Counted from the first letter of the stretch, positions 44,249 through 53,374 are shown. The stretch: 64,000 bases of DNA from Corynebacterium tuberculostearicum (GCF_013408445.1 NZ_JACBZL010000001.1:1116001-1180000), one strand, 5' to 3'. A program made the numbers and translations. Notes: a model not told the origin generated them from the letters alone.

Positions 44249-45702
44249 GCCTGCTCCACGTAGATGACCTGACGGTTACCGCCACCGGGTCCACCACTGC
44301 CCTGCTAGGCCCCATTAACATCGAGCTCGCGGCCGGCGAGAAGCTCGGCATCATTGGTGAATCCGGCTCCGGCAAGTCCCTCACGGCGCTATCCATCATG
44401 GGCCTTCTGCCCGGTGGGGTGCGAACGAGCGGCTCCGTGACCGTGGACGGGACCGAGGTGATCGGCGCGCGCGATGCCCGCATCCGCCCCCTGCGCGGGT
44501 CCACCATGGCGATGGTCTTCCAAGAGCCGATGAGCGCGCTGGATCCGCTCATGCGCATAGGCACGCAGCTCTCCCAGGCCGGGGTGCGCGATTGCGCGGC
44601 CGCGCTCGACGAGGTGGACCTAGCCGCCGATGTTGCCTCCCGGTTTCCGCATCAGCTCTCCGGCGGGCAGCGCCAGCGCGTGCTCATCGCCATGGCCATG
44701 GCCGGGCGCCCCGACCTCCTCATCTGCGATGAACCAACCACCGCGCTGGATGCCACCACCCAAGATGGCGTGCTGCGCGTTATCGAGCGGGTGACCAAGG
44801 CCCACGGCACCGCTCTGATCTTTATCACCCATGACCTGGGCGTTATTCGCCGCATGTGCCCCAACGTCCTAGTCATGCACCAGGGCGCGGTGGTGGAATC
44901 CGGTCCCACCGAGCGCGTGCTTGTCCACCCCGAGCATCCCTATACCCGCACGCTCATCGCCTCCTCGCGGCCGCCGGAGCTGAGCCTTTCTCCTGCCACG
45001 GCGGAGGAGGATGCGCTGGTGACGCTACGCGGGGTCAGCAAGGTCCACGCCGCACATACCGCACTGGATGGCATCGACCTGCGCGTGCACCACGGCGAGC
45101 GCCTCGGCATCGTGGGCGGCTCCGGCTCGGGCAAGACCAGCCTGCTCAAGCTCATCGCCGGGCTCGACCAGCCCACGAGCGGTGACATCGACGTCCGCGG
45201 CCGCGTGCAGATGGCCTTCCAAGACCCGCAGGGCTCGCTTAACCCGCGGCTGAAAGTCTGGAAATCCATCGCAGAGGCCATCCCCGGCAGTCCCAGCAAG
45301 GCCGACAAGCGCGCTCGCGCCGCGGCCGCGCTTGAGGAGGTCGGCCTGCCGGCCGAGAGCCTCGATCGCTTCCCGCACGAGTTCTCCGGTGGCCAGCGCC
45401 AACGCATTTCCATCGCCCGCGCACTGTGCGGCGAGCCGGATATCTTGCTGGCCGATGAAGCCGTCTCTGCCCTCGATATGTCGGTGCGCGCCCAGGTGCT
45501 GGAGCTTTTGGCGGGGGTCATCGCCAAGCGCAAGCTGACCCTGCTCTTTGTCACCCACGATCTCGCGGTGGTGCGCCACCTATGCGATAGCGTCGCGGTC
45601 CTGGACCGCGGCCGGCTCATCGAGCACGGAGCGACCGACTCCGTATGGTCCTCGCCCAGCACGGACTACACGCGCCGGCTCATCGCGGCCGCCGACATGT
45701 AA
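44245..45702 (+). CDS. ABC importer ATPase, two nucleotide-binding domains fused (DppD-DppF)
   Basis: 485 residues with two complete ATPase domains. First: Walker A GESGSGKSL, signature LSGGQRQRV, Walker B LLICDEPT. Second: Walker A GGSGSGKTS, signature FSGGQRQRIS, Walker B ILLADEAV. The separate DppD and DppF subunits of other bacteria are thus one chain here. Both halves are on the short side (about 235 residues) and lack the C-terminal iron-sulfur oligopeptide extension seen in many DppD proteins. Confidence 0.92.
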   Translation: MSLLHVDDLTVTATGSTTALLGPINIELAAGEKLGIIGESGSGKSLTALSIMGLLPGGVRTSGSVTVDGTEVIGARDARIRPLRGSTMAMVFQEPMSALDPLMRIGTQLSQAGVRDCAAALDEVDLAADVASRFPHQLSGGQRQRVLIAMAMAGRPDLLICDEPTTALDATTQDGVLRVIERVTKAHGTALIFITHDLGVIRRMCPNVLVMHQGAVVESGPTERVLVHPEHPYTRTLIASSRPPELSLSPATAEEDALVTLRGVSKVHAAHTALDGIDLRVHHGERLGIVGGSGSGKTSLLKLIAGLDQPTSGDIDVRGRVQMAFQDPQGSLNPRLKVWKSIAEAIPGSPSKADKRARAAAALEEVGLPAESLDRFPHEFSGGQRQRISIARALCGEPDILLADEAVSALDMSVRAQVLELLAGVIAKRKLTLLFVTHDLAVVRHLCDSVAVLDRGRLIEHGATDSVWSSPSTDYTRRLIAAADM

Positions 45703-45769
45703 AGCGGGTGGCTTCGGGCGTAAGGTAGTCGGGTCAGATAACTCCGCCGAGAAAGGATCCTGCTGCTCC

Positions 45770-47461
45770 GTGGCCACCCAGCTTGACTATCCCATCCCGC
45801 AGCGCCCCAGCACCACCCAGTTACTCACCGCGTTTAATAGCGCCTCGGTGCGCTGGCCCAGTGCCCTGCGCGCGGGCTTGGCGATTCTCATTCCCGGCGC
45901 CATCGCGCTGCTGACCGGCCACGACTACGCCATCCTGCTCATTTCCACCGGCGCGTTCACCGTCATCTTTGGCGAGGGCCACCCTTATCGCACCCGCCCC
46001 CGCGTCATGCTCACCGCCGGCACCGCACTCATTACCGTCGCGGCCGTGGGCGTGCTAGTAGGCCACCTCATCTTTGCGCCTGGCCACGGCCATTGGTGGC
46101 TGCTGCTGGCAGGCTTATACACCACGGCATTGGCCGCCGTGTGCGGCTTTGCCCAAAATGCCCTGCGCTTGCCGCCGCCGGGCACCTTCTTCTTGGTCAT
46201 GGTTGGCGGCGGTTCGGTGATGCTTGCGCGCACCGATGTCACCGTGGGCCAGCTGCTCTTTTGGGCGCTGACCGGCATGATAGCCAGCCTCGTGCTCGGC
46301 ATGGCGCCGGCGCTTATTGACTCCCACGGCCCCGAGCGCCGCGCGGTCACCGCACTGGAAAAGGCCGCGGCCGCATTCAAAGATGACCGCGACGATTCCT
46401 TGGCCCGCCACCACCAGGCGCAGACCGCGCTCTTTGCTGCCTGGCAGGCGCTTTCCGACGCCCACATCATCCGCGGCGGCCGCATCATCGACTCCCAGGG
46501 CGCCCACCTAGTAGAGCGCACCCTCGCGGCGCAGCACACCATCGTGGCGCATAATCGCGCCTTGGATTTGGGCGCCGATTCGGATCAGCTCACCGATAAT
46601 GTCACCGACGTCGATCCGGATCGCACCGCCATCCCGCACACCCGCCCCACCGGCCGCTACCGCCTGTATCGCGCCGCGGTCCGGGATTCGCACGCCATGG
46701 TCACCACCCAAAAGATTGTCCTTTCCGCGGCCATTACCGTGCTGGTGGGCCTTACCCTCGGCTTCGACCGCCCGGACTGGGGCGTGGTCTCTGCCTTCCT
46801 CATGCTGCAATGGGGACCGGATCACGTGCCAGGCACCGTCCGCGGCATCCACCGCATGCTCGGCTCCGTCGTCGGCGTACTGCTGTTTTCTATCCTCCAT
46901 TACTTTGGCATTCAAGGGTGGACGCTCCTGCTCGCGCTGGCCGCGTGCCAATTCTGCGCCGAAATCTTCGTGGCCAAGAACTACGCCATCTGCGTTATCT
47001 TCTCCACCCCGCTCGCCCTCCTCATGGGCAATTCCGCCACCCGTCCCCTGTGGCCGACCATCCAGGCCCGCTGCGGCGAAATCATCTTGTCCATCCTCAT
47101 CGCCACCGCGGTGCTATGGCTGTGGCAGCGCAGCGCCCCCGTGCGCAATCAGGCTCGCCTGCAGGTCCGCGCGATGGAGTCCATGGCTACCCTGCTCGGC
47201 CTGCTCTTTGTCAATACCCCAGATGCCGTACTGTCCGCCCGCCGCGACCTGCAATACGAGCTGCTTTCAGAGCGCCGCGCCATCCAGTCCCTCGCCGTGG
47301 ATAACCCCGATGCCGTGCGCCGATTCTGGGCCCGCCACATTGCCGTTCAGCATGCCGGCTACTTCCTGCTAGATTTCTGCACCACCCACCCGGACCGCAC
47401 CGCCACCCGCGCGGAGCTTGATTCCCTCGTCCGCGAAATCCGCACCGCACGCGCCGCTTAA
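45770..47461 (+). CDS. FUSC-family (fusaric acid resistance-like) membrane protein
   Basis: 563 residues with two blocks of membrane helices (about 30-175 and 310-450) on each side of a cytoplasmic helical region, the layout of FUSC/YccS proteins. The second block begins VLSAAITVLVGLTLGFDRPDWGVVSAFLMLQWGPDH. Members are thought to export aromatic acids or drugs. The GTG at 45770 lies after GAAAGGA, at a rather long spacing; no better start is present. It follows the importer operon after 67 bases, and its stop overlaps the convergent RNA-ligase-like gene. Confidence 0.82.
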   Translation: MATQLDYPIPQRPSTTQLLTAFNSASVRWPSALRAGLAILIPGAIALLTGHDYAILLISTGAFTVIFGEGHPYRTRPRVMLTAGTALITVAAVGVLVGHLIFAPGHGHWWLLLAGLYTTALAAVCGFAQNALRLPPPGTFFLVMVGGGSVMLARTDVTVGQLLFWALTGMIASLVLGMAPALIDSHGPERRAVTALEKAAAAFKDDRDDSLARHHQAQTALFAAWQALSDAHIIRGGRIIDSQGAHLVERTLAAQHTIVAHNRALDLGADSDQLTDNVTDVDPDRTAIPHTRPTGRYRLYRAAVRDSHAMVTTQKIVLSAAITVLVGLTLGFDRPDWGVVSAFLMLQWGPDHVPGTVRGIHRMLGSVVGVLLFSILHYFGIQGWTLLLALAACQFCAEIFVAKNYAICVIFSTPLALLMGNSATRPLWPTIQARCGEIILSILIATAVLWLWQRSAPVRNQARLQVRAMESMATLLGLLFVNTPDAVLSARRDLQYELLSERRAIQSLAVDNPDAVRRFWARHIAVQHAGYFLLDFCTTHPDRTATRAELDSLVREIRTARAA

Positions 47462-48000
47462 AACAGCGAGTACTCCTCTATAACTTCGTAGCGTGGGCCA
47501 CCGCCGCGGCCCTCGCCGAGGTGCGATTGCATCAGGCACACTCGGTCCGCGCGAAATTCCGGCCCCCGATACACCGATAAAGCACGCACATAATCCGCTA
47601 GCGCCCACGGCTCGCGGGTGCGCCGGCCGGCACGCGCAACGGTGAGGTGGGGGCGGTGGTGGTTAAAGGGGACGTCGGCAAGCTGGCACTGCGCCATCAA
47701 CTCCCGCACACCGCGCGCCTGCCCGCCGACGCCCACCCATAGCGTGCGCTGCTCAAAGCTCCCCGCCCCGCTCAGGTGCACATCCAACGCCGCGCGCCCA
47801 GCCACCGCGTGGGCTAGGTGCTCGCGCACCGCCGCGGCATCATTGGGCTGATCGCCATAAAAGGCCATGGTCATATGCCAATTATCCGGATCCGTCCAGC
47901 GCAGCTCGTTGGTGGTTGCCGCGTGGATGGGCCGCAGCGTATGCACCAAATGCTCGCGCGCGGCGGCCGAGGGCAATAGTGCAGCAAAGACGCGGATCAT
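47458..48000 (-). CDS. thpR: 2'-5' RNA ligase-like / RNA 2',3'-cyclic phosphodiesterase
   Basis: 180 residues of the 2H phosphoesterase superfamily, with the two catalytic motifs HMTM (about 42-45) and HLTV (about 118-121). Family members open 2',3'-cyclic phosphate ends of RNA. The FAALLPSAAAREHLV N-terminus and LRWTDPDNWHMTMAFYGD are typical of ThpR. It is convergent with the FUSC gene, and the stops overlap. Confidence 0.88.
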   Translation of the reverse strand: MIRVFAALLPSAAAREHLVHTLRPIHAATTNELRWTDPDNWHMTMAFYGDQPNDAAAVREHLAHAVAGRAALDVHLSGAGSFEQRTLWVGVGGQARGVRELMAQCQLADVPFNHHRPHLTVARAGRRTREPWALADYVRALSVYRGPEFRADRVCLMQSHLGEGRGGGPRYEVIEEYSLF

Positions 48001-48003
48001 GGC

Positions 48004-48126
48004 CTAGCTGGCATAGACGTTGAGGCGCAGTTCCGCGTCCAGCAGGTGTTCTTCCTCGCGCTCAAAGACGGCGAAGGCATGCAAAATATCCGCAACAGCG
48101 GTGGAATTATCATCAAACTCGGGCAT
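48004..48126 (-). CDS. Possible 40-residue protein
   Basis: MPEFDDNSTAVADILHAFAVFEREEEHLLDAELRLNVYAS, preceded by AAAGAAG 7 bases before the ATG, fills the gap between the RNA ligase gene (3 bases away) and the transporter terminator. The coding potential looks real but is short, and a longer in-frame start would run through the terminator. Confidence 0.4.
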   Translation of the reverse strand: MPEFDDNSTAVADILHAFAVFEREEEHLLDAELRLNVYAS

Positions 48127-48140
48127 GCGATAACTTCTTT

Positions 48141-48187
48141 CAAACCACAAAGGAGGCACAAGAATCACGCTCGATTCTTCTGCCTCC
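48141..48187 (-). terminator. Terminator after the thiosulfate transporter gene
   Basis: A 15-bp stem with one mismatch (48152-48166 with 48173-48187) and a 6-base loop; TTTGTGGTTTG follows on the minus strand. It lies 24 bases after the stop at 48212. Confidence 0.75.
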
Positions 48188-48211
48188 ACATAGTAGCTGA
48201 CAATGATGTAA

Positions 48212-49594
48212 TTAGCCGCCCTTGACCACCGTGACCTGCCAGCCAGCATCCCCCGAGCGATGGAAATCACGAATCTCATGGCCCTCATCAGCCGCCCACT
48301 GCGGAATGGATTCGGTGGCCTGGGTGCAGTCGAAGTCAATAACCAGTGCCTCGCCAGTCTCCAGCTCCGCCATGACCTGCTTGGCCTCGATCAACGGGAA
48401 CGGGCACACCGCGCCGAGGGTATCGAGCGCATAGCGCCCGCCGCCCAGCGCGCGGGCCTTGTCCTTCGCCTGCGGCTTAGTCTTGAGCGCTACCGCCCCG
48501 GTGGCAGTGGCAAAGCTCGGCAGCACCTTATCCTCGGCGGAGACCACCGAGTTATCCACGGATTCCTCGGTGGAGTAGGTCTGCGGCTGCTGCGGCTCAC
48601 TCTTGGGTTTCAGCCACAGACGCGCGCCCGCACCCACGCCTAGCGCCATAAAGAATAGCGATACCCAGCCCTGGAAGCTAAACAGGGAGGTCTCCACCAT
48701 GCCATTGCCCACGGTGCAGCCGCCGGCCAGCGACGCGCCTACGCCCATCATGATGCCGCCCCAAATAGCGCGGGTCGCGGTCTGTGCATCTGGCACGCGC
48801 ACACGGAACTCACCAGCGGACTTGGCGGCGATAAAAGCGCCCACCAGCAGGCCGATACCCAACAGGGTGCCCCAGTTCATGCGCGCGGAATCGCCGGTGG
48901 CGGTCCAGCGGACGATGTCCGCGGTCGGCGTTGTGATACCGAGGCCGCCGTTGCGGCCAGCGTTGGCCGAAAGCACAAAGCCCACCGTGCCGATGATGCC
49001 CACAGCAACCGCCGCGATATTCATGTTCAGCGGCTTGGCGTACCACGGCTGGCCCAGGTCCACCTTCGGGCGGCCGGCGTCCTTGGCGCGGTAGTGGCGC
49101 CACAGCAGGAAGGTCACGACCCACAAGACCGCCACCAGGATCCACGGTGAAATGTGCAGCGCGCCATGGATGGTGGTGACCGGGAGGCTCCACTGCTTGA
49201 ACCAATCATTGGCGCCAGACAGCGGGCCGGACTTCATGGCCGCGGCCGAAAGCCCATAAAACAGCAGCGCAATCCACGAGCCGACCAAGCCCTCGGCCGA
49301 GCGGTACCACGTGCCGGAGGCGCAACCGCCGGACAAGATAATGCCGAGGCCAAAGATGAAGCCGCCCACGATGACGGCTACCGGCTTAAAATCACTAATC
49401 TCCGGCGAAAGCACGCCCGTGCCTGTCAACAGAGTCAGGCCAAAGGCATGCACCGAAATCAAAATGAGCAGGGCGGTAAAGCCGCGCCAGGTCTTGTTGA
49501 GGAAAATATCGCGCAGCATACCGGTTACGCAGAAGCGCCCGCGCTGCAACACAGCACCGAAGGCGATGCCTGTGAGAAGTCCGGTAATACTCAC
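48212..49594 (-). CDS. Thiosulfate transporter YeeE/YedE (TsuA) fused to a TusA domain
   Basis: 460 residues. The first 350 form the YeeE/YedE membrane channel with about nine helices and paired cysteine motifs GRFCVTGM, LSGGCASGT and LAGGCTVGNG, which pass thiosulfate from Cys to Cys. After a linker, residues about 385-460 are a TusA/SirA sulfur-carrier domain with the catalytic Cys in LDTLGAVCPFPLIEAKQVM. In E. coli and Spirochaeta these are separate proteins (TsuA, TsuB). The GTG start at 49594 has AAGGAGA 4 bases upstream. A McbR-like site lies 45 bases upstream. Confidence 0.9.
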   Translation of the reverse strand: MSITGLLTGIAFGAVLQRGRFCVTGMLRDIFLNKTWRGFTALLILISVHAFGLTLLTGTGVLSPEISDFKPVAVIVGGFIFGLGIILSGGCASGTWYRSAEGLVGSWIALLFYGLSAAAMKSGPLSGANDWFKQWSLPVTTIHGALHISPWILVAVLWVVTFLLWRHYRAKDAGRPKVDLGQPWYAKPLNMNIAAVAVGIIGTVGFVLSANAGRNGGLGITTPTADIVRWTATGDSARMNWGTLLGIGLLVGAFIAAKSAGEFRVRVPDAQTATRAIWGGIMMGVGASLAGGCTVGNGMVETSLFSFQGWVSLFFMALGVGAGARLWLKPKSEPQQPQTYSTEESVDNSVVSAEDKVLPSFATATGAVALKTKPQAKDKARALGGGRYALDTLGAVCPFPLIEAKQVMAELETGEALVIDFDCTQATESIPQWAADEGHEIRDFHRSGDAGWQVTVVKGG

Positions 49595-49638
49595 ACTGTC
49601 TCCTTGCATCGAGTCAAGGGTTTCAGACTACGCCCTCT

Positions 49639-49654
49639 AAGACAGAATTGTCTA
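49639..49654. promoter_or_regulatory. McbR-like operator AAGAC-N6-GTCTA
   Basis: Matches the known C. glutamicum McbR site TAGAC-N6-GTCTA at nine of ten fixed positions. It lies between the thiosulfate transporter and the divergent gene at 49768 and abuts an exact TATAAT (49653-49658) on the plus strand. McbR represses sulfur genes in Corynebacterium, which fits the transporter. Confidence 0.6.
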
Positions 49655-49767
49655 TAATTGACGTACAACCCGGTTTTAAGGTGGCAGATTTCCGCGTTTC
49701 CGTCGGCCTTCCCTATGCCACCTCAGGCGCCCCAGCCGCTCCGGGCACAATTAAGGAGAATTAACCT

Positions 49768-50148
49768 ATGGGAATCCCAGACGACGTTGTCCTCGATGGT
49801 TATACCCTCATTGAGCAACACGCAATCGACCACGAGTTCCTGCTGCGCGGCTCTCCGCTGGGCACCGAAACTCCCCTCCTATTCGCCCTGACCATTGCGG
49901 GCGTACTGCTGGTTGCGGCGAGCTTCTTCCTCCGCGGAGGCAGCCGCGTCGCCGCCGGCTTGGTGGGCGCCATCCTGGCGCTAACCAAGCTGTGGTGGAT
50001 GCCCTTCGCGCTATGGCAGCAGTTCGATGACGGCCAAGTATTCGGCTACACGCTCAAGTACTTCCCGCAGTACTGGCCGGTGGCGTCCCTTATCGTCGGC
50101 GTCATCGCGCTGGTGGGCCTAGCCTCCGCCATTTTCCGCCGGCCTTAG
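49768..50148 (+). CDS. Small membrane protein divergent from the thiosulfate transporter
   Basis: 126 residues with three membrane helices (LLFALTIAGVLLVAASFFL, VAAGLVGAILALTKLWWMPFAL, WPVASLIVGVIALVGLASAIF). The ATG follows AAGGAGA at 9 bases. It shares the regulatory region with the thiosulfate transporter, including the McbR-like site and TATAAT box, so a sulfur-related role is possible but not shown. No family recognised. Confidence 0.72.
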   Translation: MGIPDDVVLDGYTLIEQHAIDHEFLLRGSPLGTETPLLFALTIAGVLLVAASFFLRGGSRVAAGLVGAILALTKLWWMPFALWQQFDDGQVFGYTLKYFPQYWPVASLIVGVIALVGLASAIFRRP

Positions 50149-50172
50149 TTGCCCAGGCCAGCCCAGCCGCGA

Positions 50173-50826
50173 CTAGCCGCCGAGCACCGCAATTGCGATG
50201 TGTACCCGGTTGGTGCCATCGATCTTGGCCAGGATGTGCTTCATGTGCGTCTTGACCGTGGTCAGGGAGATGAATAGCTGCTCGGCAATCTCGGCGTTGC
50301 TCAGTCCTTGGGCCACCAGCTGGGCGATTTCATTTTCGCGCTCGCTCAGCTCGGCCAGCCCGCTGGGCTGAATCATCTCTTGTTCCGGCTGCGGCGGCGT
50401 GGCCGCCAGCCCCACCAGGTTTTCTAGCACCTTCGGGCTGAGCTGTTGCTGGCCTTGGGCCGCCGCTCTTACCGACGCCACCAGCGCCTCCGGCGCCGTT
50501 GTCTTCAACAAAAAGCCCACCGCCCCAGCGCGCAGGGCGTGCAGGATGAATTCGTCGGTATCAAAGGCGGTGAGCATCACCACCGGGATTTCGCGCGCGC
50601 CGGCGAGCGAGTGCAGCTGCGCTGTCGCCTCGATGCCGTCCATGACCGGCATGCGAATATCCATCAGCACCACGTCCGGCTCCTCGGCCAGGATGAGCTC
50701 CACTCCCTCCTTGCCGTTTCCGGCCTCGCCGATGACGCTGATGCCCGGCGCGCCTTCCAAGATCATGCGCAGGCCGTGGCGCAGCAGCGGCTCATCATCG
50801 ACGAGAACTACACGAATCTCACTCAC
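50173..50826 (-). CDS. LuxR-type response regulator (second two-component system)
   Basis: 217 residues: receiver domain (1-120; phospho-acceptor Asp in VVLMDIRMPVMDG, VVLVDDEPLLRHG at the start, Lys in GFLLKTT) and a C-terminal LuxR helix-turn-helix (LSERENEIAQLVAQGLSNAEIAEQLFISLTTVKTHMKHILAKI). The GTG at 50826 overlaps the kinase stop (GTGA), with AGGAAG 6 bases upstream. It works with the kinase immediately upstream. Confidence 0.93.
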   Translation of the reverse strand: MSEIRVVLVDDEPLLRHGLRMILEGAPGISVIGEAGNGKEGVELILAEEPDVVLMDIRMPVMDGIEATAQLHSLAGAREIPVVMLTAFDTDEFILHALRAGAVGFLLKTTAPEALVASVRAAAQGQQQLSPKVLENLVGLAATPPQPEQEMIQPSGLAELSERENEIAQLVAQGLSNAEIAEQLFISLTTVKTHMKHILAKIDGTNRVHIAIAVLGG

Positions 50827-52034
50827 TGTACTTCCTTCCTGGGCAGGCGCAGCGTCCACGAGAAACGTCCTTCCTCGTCCTTTACCCGCAGCGATCCGCC
50901 CACCACACTAGCGCGCTCGCGCATGCCGACGATCCCGTACCCGCCACTGTTTCCACTCCCCTTCTTCTCGGCCCGGGTGACGGGGTTGGACATGGTGATA
51001 GACAGGGCGTCGGCAAGCGCGGCGATAGTGATGGTCACCGGCTCGCCCGGCGCGTGCTTGCGGGCGTTGGTCAGGCCCTCCTGCACCGCGCGGTTGAGCG
51101 CGTGGCCACCCATGGTGCTAAGCTCCGCCAGCGACTGCGGCCCCGTGCCCTGCTGGTAGCGCACCTCCACGTACATGCCTGCCCGGCGGGAGCGCTCCAC
51201 CAGCGATTCCACGCCCTCGCGTGGGTCAATGCGCCCCTCACTGCGCAGCGAGTGCAAAGCCTCGCGCAGGTCCCCCACGGCGGCCTCGGCTTCATCGCGA
51301 ATCGTGCGCGCAGATTTCCGCGTCTCTTCCGGATCCAAGTCCTTGCGGTAGGCCAGCCCGCCGGCATAGACCGCAATCATGCTCAGCCGATGCGAGAGCG
51401 TATCGTGCATATCCCGCGCAATCCGGTCGCGCTCCTCCTGCCGCGCAAAGTTTTCCCGCGTGGCCATTTCCTCATGCGTGAGCTCCGCCTGCGCCTGCAG
51501 CGCAATCGTGCGCTCTTTTTGGTTCGAGCGAACCAGCCCAACAACCAGTACGACCAGCGCCGGGATAAGCGGGCTGCCGTAATAACCCATCTGAAACGGA
51601 ATATTTGCACCTTTAGCACCGGAAAAATCAGTGTCGACTAGTTTCGAGGCCACCATGGCCGTGCATACCAGCGCGATCCACAACCGGCTGCGGCGCGAGG
51701 CCGCAGAAAACGCCGCTATCATTACCGAAGGACGGTACTCAGCAATCGTCACCGTCGCCGAAATAATGGTTGCGGCTACCAACGCACTGCGCGGGCCGGG
51801 CTGCGTGCTGCGCGGGTCACGCTCTCGGGCGGCATGGCGCAAGGCGAAAGGCAGAAGCATCCAGGTGCCGACCATCACCGCGGCCGTAACAAGCATGCGA
51901 TTTACTGAGGCATCAGTATCCGCTAGTCGCATCAACGAGACCAGCACGTCGCCGACGACAACAATTACTGCGATGAGAATTTTCTGCCACAGCGGGCGCT
52001 TAAGCATCTCGTCGGATTTTCGGAACAACTTCAT
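50823..52034 (-). CDS. Histidine kinase, HisKA_3 type (second two-component system)
   Basis: 403 residues: about four or five membrane helices (15-165), then a coiled linker and the HisKA_3 domain with the phospho-acceptor His in RDMHDTLSHRLSMIAVYAGGL, and a HATPase with ENARK-type motif EGLTNARKHAP and GGYGIVGMRERA. The start MKLFRKSDEML (52034) is preferred to an in-frame start three codons earlier. It is a paralogue of the kinase at 53371 (they share long blocks). Signal unknown. Confidence 0.92.
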   Translation of the reverse strand: MKLFRKSDEMLKRPLWQKILIAVIVVVGDVLVSLMRLADTDASVNRMLVTAAVMVGTWMLLPFALRHAARERDPRSTQPGPRSALVAATIISATVTIAEYRPSVMIAAFSAASRRSRLWIALVCTAMVASKLVDTDFSGAKGANIPFQMGYYGSPLIPALVVLVVGLVRSNQKERTIALQAQAELTHEEMATRENFARQEERDRIARDMHDTLSHRLSMIAVYAGGLAYRKDLDPEETRKSARTIRDEAEAAVGDLREALHSLRSEGRIDPREGVESLVERSRRAGMYVEVRYQQGTGPQSLAELSTMGGHALNRAVQEGLTNARKHAPGEPVTITIAALADALSITMSNPVTRAEKKGSGNSGGYGIVGMRERASVVGGSLRVKDEEGRFSWTLRLPRKEVQ

Positions 52035-52100
52035 AACGCGCACCAGTCTAAGCCGACCCGCCGCCAGCGCGGTATCCCCCGCAGGGAGGATTCTCCGAGC

Positions 52101-52766
52101 TTAGCCACGCGCCTCTAAGACCATAATGGCGATGTGCACGCGGCTCGTGCCGCCGATCTTTTTCAAAATGTGCTGCATATGGGACTTTACCGTGGCCATG
52201 GACACCACGAGCCGGTCGGCAATCTCCTGGTTATTCAAGCCTTGCGCCACCAGCTCGGCGATTTCTCTCTCGCGAGAGCTAAGCCTACCTAAGTGGTTGC
52301 GGGCGGTACGGGTGTGGTGCGAATGGGCGTCGGAAAGCGCGGGGCCTTGCATGCCTACCAGCTTGTCGACGACCTGCGGGCTCAACAGCGGCTGCCCCGC
52401 CGCGGCCGCACGCACGGCCGCCATGAGCGATTCCGGCGGCGTCGACTTCAACAGGAACCCAGCCGCCCCGGCACGCAGAGCCCGCAGGATGAAAGAATCG
52501 GTATCGAAGGCCGTGAGCATGATGATCGGCACTGCGTGAACGGACAGAATCTTCTCCACGGCCGCGATGCCATTCATGACCGGCATGCGAATATCCATTA
52601 ACACCACATCGGGCTGCGCATCGAGGACGGTAGCCACCGCGTCCCGGCCATTGCTCGCCTCGGCCACGACCTCAATATCGGGCGCATTAGACAACAGCAG
52701 GCGCAGGCCGCTGCGGACCAGGTCCTCGTCATCAACGAGCACTACTCGCAGGGCATCGGCCATCAT
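52101..52766 (-). CDS. LuxR-type response regulator (first two-component system)
   Basis: 221 residues: receiver (Asp in VVLMDIRMPVMNG, VVLVDDEDLVRSG) and LuxR helix-turn-helix (LSSREREIAELVAQGLNNQEIADRLVVSMATVKSHMQHILKKI). Strongly similar to the regulator at 50173, both ending in RVHIAI. ATG 52766 and ATG 52763 are both possible. It overlaps the membrane protein gene upstream, placing it third in a kinase-membrane protein-regulator unit. Confidence 0.93.
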   Translation of the reverse strand: MMADALRVVLVDDEDLVRSGLRLLLSNAPDIEVVAEASNGRDAVATVLDAQPDVVLMDIRMPVMNGIAAVEKILSVHAVPIIMLTAFDTDSFILRALRAGAAGFLLKSTPPESLMAAVRAAAAGQPLLSPQVVDKLVGMQGPALSDAHSHHTRTARNHLGRLSSREREIAELVAQGLNNQEIADRLVVSMATVKSHMQHILKKIGGTSRVHIAIMVLEARG

Positions 52767-53374
52767 GCTCCCTTTCCTACTGGTTGATTCCACCGCGCGC
52801 GCCACAACTGCGATGCGATGGGCGTATACGCCACAGTAACCGCTACCACTGCCGCGAGCGCTATCGGCACGATTCCCACGTGGCCTGCCACTACGCCATT
52901 GAGGAACGAGGGCACGAGAATATCGTTTAGCTTTTCGAAGATTCTGGGGAAAAATTCGATGACTAGTGTGGCCGCGATGAATGTCAGCGCAGCCTGCAGG
53001 AGCAACGTCCATAGGCTTACCCGATGCAGCCGCTTATCGACGTCCGGCTTCCCCACCGCCGCAAACAGCACCCTCGCGCCTTGCCCGCGAAACTCCGGCA
53101 CGACATAACCGCGGCGCTCCACCAGCTCGATGCGGTCTGCGTCTTTGGGCGCGTTATCGTCGCTGTGCCCGCGCAGGAATTCCAGGCTATAGGCCGAGTC
53201 ATCGGTATCGGTATAGCTGAGCTTGCGCGAGGTTCCGTTGACGGTCGAGGTAAAAAGACTGCGCTTAAAGTCTAAGTATTTTCCCGTCCACCCCTCGCGG
53301 GCCGTGGTTTCTTCTAGGTCGATGCGCATGAGCCCGTATTCGGGATGGCGCAGTTGCCAGCTCATCTCGCTCAT
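52763..53374 (-). CDS. Membrane protein within the two-component operon
   Basis: 203 residues: a soluble N-terminal beta-rich part (MSWQLRHPEYGLMRIDLEETTAREGWTGKYLDFKRSLF) of about 115 residues and two membrane helices (LWTLLLQAALTFIAATLVIEFF, VGIVPIALAAVVAVTVAYTPI). The ATG overlaps the kinase stop (ATGA) and its stop overlaps the regulator start. The tight coupling suggests it is an accessory sensor or target of this system. No family recognised. The 3682-4191 protein has a similar layout: soluble beta part, then membrane helix. Confidence 0.78.
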   Translation of the reverse strand: MSEMSWQLRHPEYGLMRIDLEETTAREGWTGKYLDFKRSLFTSTVNGTSRKLSYTDTDDSAYSLEFLRGHSDDNAPKDADRIELVERRGYVVPEFRGQGARVLFAAVGKPDVDKRLHRVSLWTLLLQAALTFIAATLVIEFFPRIFEKLNDILVPSFLNGVVAGHVGIVPIALAAVVAVTVAYTPIASQLWRARWNQPVGKGA

